Of a stretch of 6,009 bases of DNA, positions 1 to 5,524 are shown one piece after another. The first letter of the stretch is position 1. Every line of letters starts with the position of its first letter. The stretch is taken from the NCBI GenBank assembly GCA_003444595.1, contig DLUO01000062.1, forward strand, positions 427-6,435, given 5' to 3'. The translations under genes were made by a program, and so were the position numbers. This DNA is from Bacillota bacterium (GTDB taxonomy: Bacteria > Bacillota > Dethiobacteria > DTU022 > UBA8154). Below the pieces are notes generated by a model, which saw only the letters and a list, made by a program, of their open reading frames with translations, did no database searches and had not been told where the DNA came from.

Positions 1-359
1 AAAACTTGATAAAGGTGGCGACAACCGTGGACATTATGCGGTTAAAAGAACAAGGTTTGCCTAAAAGAGCAATAGCCAAGCGGTTGGGTATCAGCAAAGA
101 TACGGTTAGTAAATATTGGAATACCGCAAATTTAGAATTGAGACAACCCTGTTACAGCGGCAGGGCCCAATTGATCGACCCCTACAGAGATTATATCACA
201 AGTCGCTTAGAAAACTATCCTGATCTTTCAGCCAAACGTCTTTATGAAGAAATAAAAAAGAAAGGTTTTAAGGGTTCTGAGCGTACAGTACGCCGTCATG
301 TGCAAAAAATACTCCCTGCAAAACTGTTATTGTCAAGTAAGCGTCAAATTTTCCCCACC

Positions 360-388
360 TTGTCTGAGTCTTATTATTGTAAGATAAT
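360..388 (+). promoter_or_regulatory. Promoter of the IS66 tnpA
   Basis: A -35-like TTGTCT (360-365) is separated by 17 bases from a -10-like GATAAT (383-388). It lies just inside the IS66 left end and 36 bases before tnpA, where IS66 elements carry their own promoter. The match is moderate at -35 and good at -10. Confidence 0.45.
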
Positions 389-415
389 CTTCCCCAGAAA
401 AAAATTTTGGGGAGG
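389..415 (+). promoter_or_regulatory. Hairpin covering the tnpA ribosome binding site
   Basis: CTTCCCCA (389-396) pairs with TGGGGAGG (408-415) with one G-U pair, and the A-rich/T-rich loop can extend the stem. The right arm contains the tnpA Shine-Dalgarno GGAGG (411-415), 8 bases before the ATG at 424. A long transcript, such as one reading in from outside the element, would have this site masked. Insertion sequences often use such hairpins to stop transposase expression from neighbouring promoters. Because the tnpA promoter lies upstream, its own transcript would also contain the hairpin. Confidence 0.5.
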
Positions 416-423
416 ATATTTTT

Positions 424-765
424 ATGACCAGAGCAGAAAAACGTAAAGAATGGGAAACTCGAATTGCCCGGTACAGAGCCAGTGGCCATAGTGTCAGGGA
501 ATGGTGTGCGGCCAATAATGTCAAACCTGAACGATTATGGTACTGGCTCCGCAAGGCTAAAACAAAAATCGATACACCTCCCGAGCAACCGATCCAATGG
601 TTACCGATAGAAATAAGCGAGGCTTCCTCTGGGGACAAGCCCATTTTGCTCCGCACGGGCGAATGCGTCTACATGGCACTGAATAAAAGTTATAACCTTC
701 TGGTCGAAAACGATTTTGACAAACTAAGAAAAGCTACCGGGCTATGGTTTCTCATGCCGTTTTAA
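424..765 (+). CDS. tnpA: IS66-family accessory protein TnpA (OrfA), probably 3'-degenerate
   Basis: A small, basic, non-catalytic accessory protein of IS66 elements, thought to bind DNA and assist transposition. Residues 1-45 carry the family signature: a charged start (TRAEKRKEWETRIARYRASG), then VREWCAANNV and LWYWLRKAK, which form a helix-turn-helix-like region. A Pro-rich linker follows at about 50-60. The length of 113 residues is close to the usual 105-125. The end, after about residue 80 (from CVYMALNKSYN), is a poor match to the usual conserved tail (valine-rich, with a GF-D motif), so the 3' part may already belong to adjoining sequence. The start is ATG 424 with GGAGG 8 bases upstream. 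No tnpB or tnpC follows, so it cannot support transposition alone. Confidence 0.75.
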   Translation: MTRAEKRKEWETRIARYRASGHSVREWCAANNVKPERLWYWLRKAKTKIDTPPEQPIQWLPIEISEASSGDKPILLRTGECVYMALNKSYNLLVENDFDKLRKATGLWFLMPF

Positions 766-1048
766 CAATGGTTATTTATGCCCTAACCATGGCCTACCGT
801 GACTGGGAGGATAATGAATGCTATAAGAAAAATCCTACAGATCCTTTGACTACGGTTTCAGGCGTTGGAAGCGTAAAAAAGTTAAAGAGTATCTCGACTA
901 TGTTATTATTTTTGTGGATGAATATTACGGTATCTTCCACCTGGAAGAGTTGGCCTTTTTTTCAGGAATTAGGGTCAGAAAACCTATGCTAAAAATTTCT
1001 TCTAAGGATGATGTCTACCGCCGGCGAGGGTTAAAACCGCCTAAATAG
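666..1048 (+). pseudogene. Frameshifted coding remnant, possibly a DDE transposase C-terminus
   Basis: Three frames in succession read like one protein. The end of the tnpA frame gives LNKSYNLLVENDFDKLR (about 682-732). The next frame gives SYRAMVSHAVLTMVIYALTM and continues to about 830. After a slip near the A-run at 828-832, a third frame runs open from 827 to a TAG at 1046-1048. It contains FDYGFRRWKRKK, DYVIIFVDEYYGIFHLEELA and DVYRRRGLKPPK. The last frame has no usable early start codon, which fits a tail rather than a gene. The first two pieces resemble the C-terminal end of DDE transposases (a basic 'LR..GYRAV..H' stretch before a hydrophobic helix). This is recognition by eye only, and the 827-1048 part I do not recognise. 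It could also be two unrelated fragments. Confidence 0.35.
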
Positions 1049-1121
1049 AATTAGCTGGTTTTAGCGCACATCCTTCGCAACGGTACTTTTTGGAAATTTA
1101 TATCATAACCTCAGCATTCAT

Positions 1122-1139
1122 TATGACATTATTGACATA
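1122..1139 (+). promoter_or_regulatory. Operator candidate, copy 1 (TATGNC-N6-GACATA)
   Basis: TATG (1122-1125), C (1127) and GACATA (1134-1139) form an imperfect dyad with half-sites TATGAC and GACATA. The -35 hexamer TTGACA lies inside the right half at 1132-1137, in the same register as in the moeA promoter copy. Binding here would be expected to block RNA polymerase, or to replace weak -35 contacts if the factor is an activator. The regulator is unknown. Confidence 0.4.
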
Positions 1140-1160
1140 ACCTGATTGCGGTGATATTAT
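1132..1160 (+). promoter_or_regulatory. Promoter of the molybdopterin oxidoreductase gene
   Basis: A perfect -35 TTGACA (1132-1137) is followed by a 17-base spacer and the -10 TATTAT (1155-1160, one mismatch). The predicted start of transcription is near 1167, which gives a leader of about 250 bases. It is the best sigma-A type promoter in the 1049-1415 gap. A dyad shared with the moeA promoter overlaps the -35 box, so it is probably regulated. Confidence 0.65.
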
Positions 1161-1220
1161 TTAATGTACACGCAATTCTTTCGGACTATAAAAAAGTAAG
1201 AATTATTTTTTTATATACGC

Positions 1221-1238
1221 TATGTCGTAAAAGACATA
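1221..1238 (+). promoter_or_regulatory. Operator candidate, copy 2 (perfect TATGTC dyad)
   Basis: TATGTC (1221-1226), six bases, then GACATA (1233-1238) is a perfect 6+6 inverted repeat, and it shares the preceding GC with the moeA copy. It lies about 55 bases after the predicted transcription start, in the leader, and 99 bases downstream of copy 1. A roadblock or DNA-looping arrangement is conceivable. In this A+T-rich region a single 6-bp dyad would mean little; the three-fold recurrence with identical spacing is the argument. Confidence 0.4.
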
Positions 1239-1332
1239 ATGTATAAAGGTATATTTTATATGTGCTGCTAAAATTGATCACAATACACCACGACATACAT
1301 AGATAGGGGGGATTCATGGGAAGGCATTTTGG

Positions 1333-1425
1333 ATGAGGAACCAGTTGAGCCCGGCGGCCAGGCTGCTATGGCAGCATGTCGCCAGCAGAATTAATCAATC
1401 TTGGAGGTTGAGCGAATGGAAATAA
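1333..1425 (+). CDS. Possible 30-residue leader ORF overlapping the oxidoreductase start
   Basis: ATG at 1333 opens a 30-codon frame (MRNQLSPAARLLWQHVASR and on, ending SEWK) that stops at TAA 1423-1425, 10 bases inside the oxidoreductase gene. A purine-rich GGGAAGG (1318-1324) lies 8 bases upstream. It is itself preceded by a 6-codon frame from ATG 1316 (MGRHFG) behind GGGGGG (1306-1311), whose TGA overlaps this ATG as ATGA. The chain of overlaps looks like translational coupling. The peptide is basic, with two Trp, and I do not recognise it. It could equally be chance within a structured leader. Confidence 0.25.
   Translation: MRNQLSPAARLLWQHVASRINQSWRLSEWK
1353..1383 (+). promoter_or_regulatory. 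Structured leader element before the oxidoreductase gene
   Basis: The inner stem is GCTGC (1362-1366) with GCAGC (1371-1375) and loop TATG. An outer stem GGCG (1353-1356) with CGCC (1380-1383) encloses it. It is conspicuously G+C-rich in an A+T-rich leader and ends 20 bases before the ribosome binding site GGAGGT (1403-1408). Its location upstream of a molybdenum-enzyme gene makes a Moco/tungsten-cofactor riboswitch worth testing, but I could not match that consensus by eye. I call only the hairpin. Confidence 0.35.
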
Positions 1426-3467
1426 TCAAAACAGATTGTGGATTATGCATTAACAGTTGCGGCATCGACGCATATGTAGAAGACGGTAAGCTGGTTAAAG
1501 TAGAGGGTACAAAGGAGAACTTTCTGAACAAGGGGGAACTGTGCGAGAAAGGTAAATATCTGGTGGATATGGTTTATTCACCAAACCGCTTAAAGTACCC
1601 CATGAAGAAAGTGAACGGGCGTTTCCAGCGAATTTCCTGGGACCAGGCTTTTGACGAAATAGGGGCCAAATTGCTGGAGTTAAGAGAAAAGTACGGCGCC
1701 CGCACTCTGGCTACCTGGACAGGTTCGGTTGGGGTCGAACATTTTGAGATGGCAGCCTTTAATCAGCGTTTCGCCAAAGCTTTTGGCTCCCAGAATTTCT
1801 TCAACCCGGAAGGTATTTGTTTCCGCACACGCATTCTGGCCCGCCAGATTACCTTCGGGCGCTATCCGGTGGAAGAGCCGCGGAATGCAGACTGCATTAT
1901 TCTCTGGGGGCATAATCCCGATGCAAGTTACTTCCCGCAGGGGAACATAATACGCGAGGCTGTCCAGAGGGGAGCCAAGCTAATTGTTATTGATCCAAGA
2001 CGGATTCCGCTGGCCAAGGAGGGTATTTACCAGCCGATCCGTCCCGGCACCGACGCTTTCCTGGCGCTGGCCATGATGAACGTCATCATCGCGGAAGACT
2101 TGTGGGACAAGGAATTTGTAGACAAATGGACCACAGGCTTTGACAGGCTGGTGGAGCATGTTAAGGCATACACGCCGGAAAAAGCTGAAGAGGTCACCGG
2201 TGTTCCAGCCTCAGAAGTAAGGCGTTTTGCACGAATTTTTGCGAATAGTGAAAGGTCTTGTATCGTGGAAGGCGTTGGCCACCTGAACCAGTATGCCAAC
2301 GGCCTCCAGACGGAAAGGGCTTTTGCCGTCTTGATGGCCATTACCGGCAATGTTGATACCCCGGGTGGATGGGTCACCTGTCCGCAACCCCGCTTTGCTG
2401 ACCTGCGTGTGCCGGTAGAGGAAAAGAACCTGGGATACGATGAGTACCCTATTTTCCACCAGTTCGGCAAACGCACTCCTCCTTACGGTTCCGCCTCCAT
2501 GATGACGGAGACCATCATCTCGGAGAAACCGTATCCGATTAAGGCGCTTTTCAGCTCCGGCAGCAATCCGGCGTTGACATTCCCTGATACCAACCGCTTT
2601 TTAGAGGCCTTGAAAAACCTGGAGTTATTTGTCAGTATAGACCCGCAGATGACCGAAACGTCGCAGTTGGCTGACTATGCTCTTCCTGCCTGCACTTCTC
2701 TGGAAGAGACCGGTATCGGCGGTTTCCCCTATGCCATCTCTTACGGTGTCCCTTATATCCTGTTGCGCAAAAAGGTTATCGAGCCGCTTTATGAGAGCAT
2801 GCCGATTTGGAAAATCTGGAGTGAACTGGGACACAGGTGTGGCTTGGGCGAGTACTTCCCCTGGAAGACGGATGAAGAAGTGGCAGAGCACTTTTTCTCC
2901 ACGACAGGTGTTACTATGGAGCAACTAAAAGAGCATCCCGCCGGGCTGTATTTTGCAGAGAAGGAATACAAAATCTATGAAAAGGTAGGTTTTGCTACCG
3001 ACAGCAAAAAGATTGAACTCTATTCTGCCAGAATGGAAGAATTGGGGCATTCGGGCCTGCCGGTCCATGTGGAGCCGCAGCAGAGCAAAGTGGCTGATCC
3101 CGTCTTCGCTGAGCAATATCCGGAGACGCTGCTGACCGGGGCCAGACGTGAGGAGTGGATCGGTGCTCAGATGCGGGATGTGCCGGCCTTGCGGGTGCAA
3201 AATCCGGAAGCGGAAGCGGAAATAAACCCTGTTACCGCCAAGAAATACGATATCATCGATGGTGAGATGATTGGCATACAAACCCCGCGCGGCAGGATCA
3301 AAATCAAAGCCAGGGTCACCAATGATATAATGCCGGGCGTGGTATCTGTCCCGCACGGCTGGGCGGCGGCCAACTGTAATTTACTGTTGGATAGCAGAGT
3401 GAGAGACGAAGTCTCGGGTTATATTACAATGAGAGGCAATGCCTGCCGTATCGTTAAGCTTGGCTAG
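1416..3467 (+). CDS. Cytoplasmic molybdopterin (Mo/W-bisMGD) oxidoreductase, acetylene hydratase-like member of the DMSO reductase family
   Basis: A 683-residue enzyme of the DMSO reductase superfamily, expected to hold a Mo or W bis-molybdopterin guanine dinucleotide cofactor and one [4Fe-4S] cluster. The N-terminus has the cluster motif C8-x2-C11-x3-C15-x27-C43. The molybdopterin-binding core follows from about residue 57, and the C-terminal dinucleotide-binding domain from about 568 (YPETLLTGARREEW, then INPVTA and VPHGWA). C135 (codon 1818-1820, TGT) is the likely metal ligand; it is followed by Phe, not the His of formate dehydrogenases, and is not selenocysteine. The overall pattern recalls Pelobacter acetylene hydratase (IVIDPRR, GTDAFLALAMMNVII, DKEF, KPYPIKA, QLADY). 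However, the position next to the third-motif Cys that is Asp13 in that enzyme is Ile12 here, so the same chemistry is unlikely. No Tat signal and no Fe-S or membrane subunit is adjacent. ATG 1416 is chosen over TTG 1401 because GGAGGT (1403-1408) lies 7 bases before it. The substrate is unknown. Confidence 0.9.
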   Translation: MEIIKTDCGLCINSCGIDAYVEDGKLVKVEGTKENFLNKGELCEKGKYLVDMVYSPNRLKYPMKKVNGRFQRISWDQAFDEIGAKLLELREKYGARTLATWTGSVGVEHFEMAAFNQRFAKAFGSQNFFNPEGICFRTRILARQITFGRYPVEEPRNADCIILWGHNPDASYFPQGNIIREAVQRGAKLIVIDPRRIPLAKEGIYQPIRPGTDAFLALAMMNVIIAEDLWDKEFVDKWTTGFDRLVEHVKAYTPEKAEEVTGVPASEVRRFARIFANSERSCIVEGVGHLNQYANGLQTERAFAVLMAITGNVDTPGGWVTCPQPRFADLRVPVEEKNLGYDEYPIFHQFGKRTPPYGSASMMTETIISEKPYPIKALFSSGSNPALTFPDTNRFLEALKNLELFVSIDPQMTETSQLADYALPACTSLEETGIGGFPYAISYGVPYILLRKKVIEPLYESMPIWKIWSELGHRCGLGEYFPWKTDEEVAEHFFSTTGVTMEQLKEHPAGLYFAEKEYKIYEKVGFATDSKKIELYSARMEELGHSGLPVHVEPQQSKVADPVFAEQYPETLLTGARREEWIGAQMRDVPALRVQNPEAEAEINPVTAKKYDIIDGEMIGIQTPRGRIKIKARVTNDIMPGVVSVPHGWAAANCNLLLDSRVRDEVSGYITMRGNACRIVKLG

Positions 3468-3528
3468 GCCAGAACTTTATACTTAAGCGCCATGGTGGTT
3501 GTATTAGCATAAAAATAGATGAAGATAA

Positions 3529-3585
3529 GGGTGTGGTCGGCCTTTACCGGAGGAAAGCCAGCCGGCCACACCCAGTATTTTTTTT
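3529..3585 (+). terminator. Rho-independent terminator of the oxidoreductase gene
   Basis: GGGTGTGGTCGGC (3529-3541) pairs with GCCGGCCACACCC (3561-3573) over 13 positions with one G-U pair. CTTT/AAAG can continue inside, and a run of eight T (3578-3585) follows. This separates the oxidoreductase gene from moeA transcription, in agreement with moeA having its own promoter. Confidence 0.85.
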
Positions 3586-3646
3586 AATCTTGATGCAATT
3601 TCACCCCGGCTTTCCAGATTCAAAAACAAAGGGGAAAGAGGGTCGC

Positions 3647-3684
3647 TGAGGGATGCTATGCCCATGTTGACATAGCGTCCCTCA
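3647..3684 (+). promoter_or_regulatory. Long dyad over the moeA -35 region, operator candidate copy 3
   Basis: TGAGGGATGCTATG (3647-3660) and CATAGCGTCCCTCA (3671-3684) are 14-base arms with a single G-U type mismatch and a 10-base centre. The core TATG-C-N6-GACATA (3657-3674) has the same spacing as the two copies before the oxidoreductase gene, and TTGACA of the moeA promoter lies at the same place in it as in copy 1. No T-run follows, and the dyad lies upstream of the predicted moeA transcription start. A DNA operator therefore fits better than an RNA terminator. Confidence 0.5.
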
Positions 3685-3696
3685 ACATTATATAAT
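3667..3696 (+). promoter_or_regulatory. Promoter of moeA
   Basis: A perfect -35 TTGACA (3667-3672), an 18-base spacer and a perfect -10 TATAAT (3691-3696). The predicted start is near 3703, leaving a leader of about 130 bases in which I see no clear structure. Both hexamers are consensus, so the promoter should be strong unless repressed; the dyad covering the -35 box is the obvious candidate brake. Confidence 0.75.
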
Positions 3697-3833
3697 TAAT
3701 AAGCGGAAGATTCATATTTAGCCAGAGCAAAAGGACTTAGAAATTACAGGGATTCTACATAATAATACTGTTTTAACTCTTTTTGCAGCAACTTAAGCGA
3801 ATGTAGCAGAGAAAACGTTAAAGAGGTGTTGAC

Positions 3834-5120
3834 ATGAATAGCTTTGTGCCTCAGGAAGCAGCATTGAAAACGAACTCTCCTCAACCTGTACACCTGGAAA
3901 CAGCCGTAGAAATGATTTTACAGTACGCTCAACCCGTCGGAACAGGAAAGATTGGCATTCGGTCAGCTTTGGGGCGGGTTCTGTCGGAAGACATCCATGC
4001 GCCTGTAAACCTTCCGCCGTTTAACCGCTCTCCCCTTGACGGTTATGCTGTGCGATCTGAAGATATTGCCGGAGCTACAACCGACAGCCCGGTACTGCTG
4101 GAAATTAACAAGGAAATTACAACCGAGAGCAACGGTAACGGCAAAGTGGAACTTGGCAAAAACCAGGCAGCAATTGTCATGACCGGCACTCCGCTTCCTC
4201 CTGGTGCCGACGTGGTAATCAAGTTAGAAGATGTGAGGAAAATAGAGCAGAAAATTGAGGTCGTTTCCCCTTTGCCGGCCTATTCTAATTATTGTTTTGC
4301 CGGAGAAGATATTCGACAGGGCGAAAGAGTGCTTAGCAAGGGAACCGTTATAGATCCATCCAGCGTCGGTATTTTGGCGGCCCTTGGTATATCGGTTGTA
4401 CCTGTCTATCGGCGGCCAAAGGTTGCCATTATCAGTAACGGCGACGAGCTGGTTGAAATTGATAAACAGTTAAAACCAGGCCAGATTTTTGACAGCAATT
4501 CTTATACAATTGCAAGCTATGTCCGGCAGGTGGGCGCCAGACCGATTATGGCCGGAACTGTTGGCGATAACACGGAGTTGATTGCCCGCAGGATTTCCGA
4601 AATGTTGAAAAGCGCCGATATGATTATCACAACCGGCGGGGTATCTGTGGGTGATTTCGATCTGGTTAGAAATGCTTTGCTTTCTCAGGGAGTGAAAATC
4701 CTCTTTCACCGTATCGCAATGCGTCCTGGTACGCCGGCCCTGGGTGCCGTTAAAAATGGAAAGTTAATCATTTGTCTTTCCGGCAACCAGGCAGCTGCTT
4801 TTGCTACCTTCCACTTACTGGCAATCCCGGCAATTGCTGGATTGATGGGTATTACCCGGCCACCGCTGACCATTACAACTGCTGTGTTGCATGATAATTA
4901 TTTGAAAACCAGTACGCAAAGGAACTTTTTAAGGGGCCGTACCTTTTTCGACGAGGGTGTTTTAAAGGTGAAGCTCGCAGAAAAACAAAATCCGGGTATT
5001 ATCCGTTCCACCCTTTACTGTGACGCGTTGATCGATGTACCGGCCGACTCTGCACCCTTACAAGCGGGGACCAGGGTTAAAATCGTTCTCATACCTTCGC
5101 CGTGGTTGCAGCAGAATTGA
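3834..5120 (+). CDS. moeA: Molybdopterin molybdenumtransferase MoeA
   Basis: A cytoplasmic enzyme of molybdenum cofactor synthesis: it inserts molybdate into adenylylated molybdopterin. The 428 residues fit the family (about 400-430). The MoeA N-terminal region holds PPFNRSPLDGYAVR (61-74; the Asp is D69), MTGTPLPPGADVV (116-128) and GEDIRQGE (157-164). The central MoCF-type domain holds PKVAIISNGDEL (195-206, Asp-Glu at 204-205), DSN (220-222), TTGGVSVGDFD (266-276) and IAMRPGTPALGA (294-305). The C-terminal beta domain runs from about 350. The loop usually written LPGNP, or LSGNP in Firmicutes, is LSGNQ here (315-319), a change at a conserved Pro. GAGGTG (3823-3828) is 5 bases before ATG 3834. 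The gene has its own promoter behind a terminator and probably supplies cofactor for the enzyme upstream; a tungsten-specific role cannot be excluded. Confidence 0.93.
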   Translation: MNSFVPQEAALKTNSPQPVHLETAVEMILQYAQPVGTGKIGIRSALGRVLSEDIHAPVNLPPFNRSPLDGYAVRSEDIAGATTDSPVLLEINKEITTESNGNGKVELGKNQAAIVMTGTPLPPGADVVIKLEDVRKIEQKIEVVSPLPAYSNYCFAGEDIRQGERVLSKGTVIDPSSVGILAALGISVVPVYRRPKVAIISNGDELVEIDKQLKPGQIFDSNSYTIASYVRQVGARPIMAGTVGDNTELIARRISEMLKSADMIITTGGVSVGDFDLVRNALLSQGVKILFHRIAMRPGTPALGAVKNGKLIICLSGNQAAAFATFHLLAIPAIAGLMGITRPPLTITTAVLHDNYLKTSTQRNFLRGRTFFDEGVLKVKLAEKQNPGIIRSTLYCDALIDVPADSAPLQAGTRVKIVLIPSPWLQQN

Positions 5121-5285
5121 CGCTTTCCTAATAACGCAAAAAAGTAAACCAACCTCCCATTAAAAAGATTACTCTGCCTATTTGGATAAAGTGTCCTACT
5201 TCCATCAAGCTTATTCCACATGAAAACCCCTTCATCAACCAGAGCAGGACGAAGACTCACTGCGAAATGATATTTTCAAATTCCA

Positions 5286-5313
5286 GTCTTGCGGCAAGAC
5301 CGCTGTTTTTTTT
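5286..5313 (+). terminator. Terminator candidate downstream of moeA
   Basis: GTCTTG (5286-5291), loop CGG, CAAGAC (5295-5300); an alternative stem GCGG/CCGC (5291-5294 with 5300-5303) lies closer to the run of eight T (5306-5313). It is 165 bases after the moeA stop. The gap 5121-5285 otherwise shows nothing I can name. Confidence 0.5.
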
Positions 5314-5357
5314 ATCCGCAAAAAATGAATTCTCTAGGAAAGGAGAAAAAAACAGCG
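5301..5357. repeat. Perfect 12-bp inverted repeat around 33 bases
   Basis: CGCTGTTTTTTT (5301-5312) and AAAAAAACAGCG (5346-5357) are exact inverted copies. The interior can form a further short stem, TTCTC with GAGAA. It could be an extended or bidirectional terminator, or the ends of a tiny degenerate element. The homopolymer content lowers the significance. Confidence 0.35.
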
Positions 5358-5437
5358 TAATACTATGTCGGAGAAAAGCTACGGGGGTAGGTATAATATT
5401 AACAATAAATATCTCAATATTTGCTCCGTATCTACTA

Positions 5438-5466
5438 TTTATAATTTTCTCTTTTGGCATTATAAT
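5438..5466 (+). promoter_or_regulatory. Promoter candidate for the zinc-finger protein gene
   Basis: TTTATA (5438-5443, four of six to TTGACA), 17 bases, then a perfect TATAAT (5461-5466). The predicted start is near 5473, about 50 bases before the TTG start codon. A second TATAAT at 5392-5397 has no credible -35. Confidence 0.4.
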
Positions 5467-5524
5467 ATAAGTGAAAGGAACGGCTGTTCACTATCATGAA
5501 CGAACAAAATTGGAGGTGGTTTCC

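Larger units (their letters stand above)
6..446 (+). pseudogene. IS21-family transposase IstA, N-terminal fragment cut by an IS66 insertion
   Basis: IstA is the DDE transposase of IS21 elements. Only its DNA-binding front part is present. Residues about 12-38 form a helix-turn-helix (RAIAKRLGISKDTVSKYW), and residues about 73-103 form the second helical DNA-binding region typical of IS21 (LSAKRLYEEIKKKGF, then RTVRRHVQKIL). The Pro-rich linker and DDE core that should follow are absent. Native IstA sequence runs to about residue 110 (position 336); from 337 the frame is read through the left end of an IS66 element, so residues 111-146 are artefactual. The frame is open to the window edge, so the start is uncertain: TTG at 6 and GTG at 15 are both possible, and neither has a clear ribosome binding site. 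Inactive as a transposase. The family call is confident. Confidence 0.75.
337..665 (+). mobile_element. IS66-family element, left end only (truncated)
   Basis: The terminus GTAAGCGTCAAATTTTCCCC begins at 337, matching the GTAAGCG-type ends I know for the IS66 family. It lies exactly where the IstA reading stops making sense. Inside it come a promoter, a hairpin and tnpA. The accessory gene tnpB and the transposase tnpC, which normally follow tnpA directly, are missing, and I find no matching right end (CGCTTAC) downstream. The element is therefore a left-end fragment. The right boundary given here is approximate: tnpA similarity fades around residue 80. The 8 bases before the element, ATTGTCAA, would be one copy of the target duplication, but with no right end it cannot be confirmed. 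Confidence 0.6.

Noticed and set aside
744..992. An intact 82-residue gene
   Set aside because: It has no ribosome binding site; only its first part looks coding, and the better frame changes at about 830.
766..1048. IS66 tnpB or right inverted repeat
   Set aside because: No TnpB-like protein reading in any + frame, and no CGCTTAC end was found.
2027..2476. Minus-strand open frames within the oxidoreductase gene (also at 2625-2924 and 2925-3356)
   Set aside because: They lie opposite a clearly coding frame, have no ribosome binding sites, and give low-complexity, non-family-like protein.
1416..3467. Calling the oxidoreductase a formate dehydrogenase
   Set aside because: The ligand position is Cys followed by Phe; the Sec/Cys-His pair of formate dehydrogenases is missing and there is no in-frame TGA.
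1416..3467. Calling it a true acetylene hydratase
   Set aside because: The overall pattern is similar, but the catalytic Asp next to the cluster Cys is Ile.
3481..3799. Direct repeat ACTTAAGCG at 3481-3489 and 3791-3799
   Set aside because: Nine bases only, with no extension beyond scattered matches and no insertion-like structure between; probably chance.
5015..5260. Minus-strand frame across the moeA end
   Set aside because: It overlaps moeA, has no ribosome binding site, and shows no recognisable domain.
5364..5381. A fourth operator copy, TATGTC at 5364
   Set aside because: The right half-site (AAGCTA) matches only three of six positions and no promoter is in register.
5257..5470. Two opposing frames of 67 codons in the gap after moeA
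   Set aside because: They share the same A+T-rich stretch containing the T-run and A-run repeat, lack start signals, and look like non-coding sequence read through.
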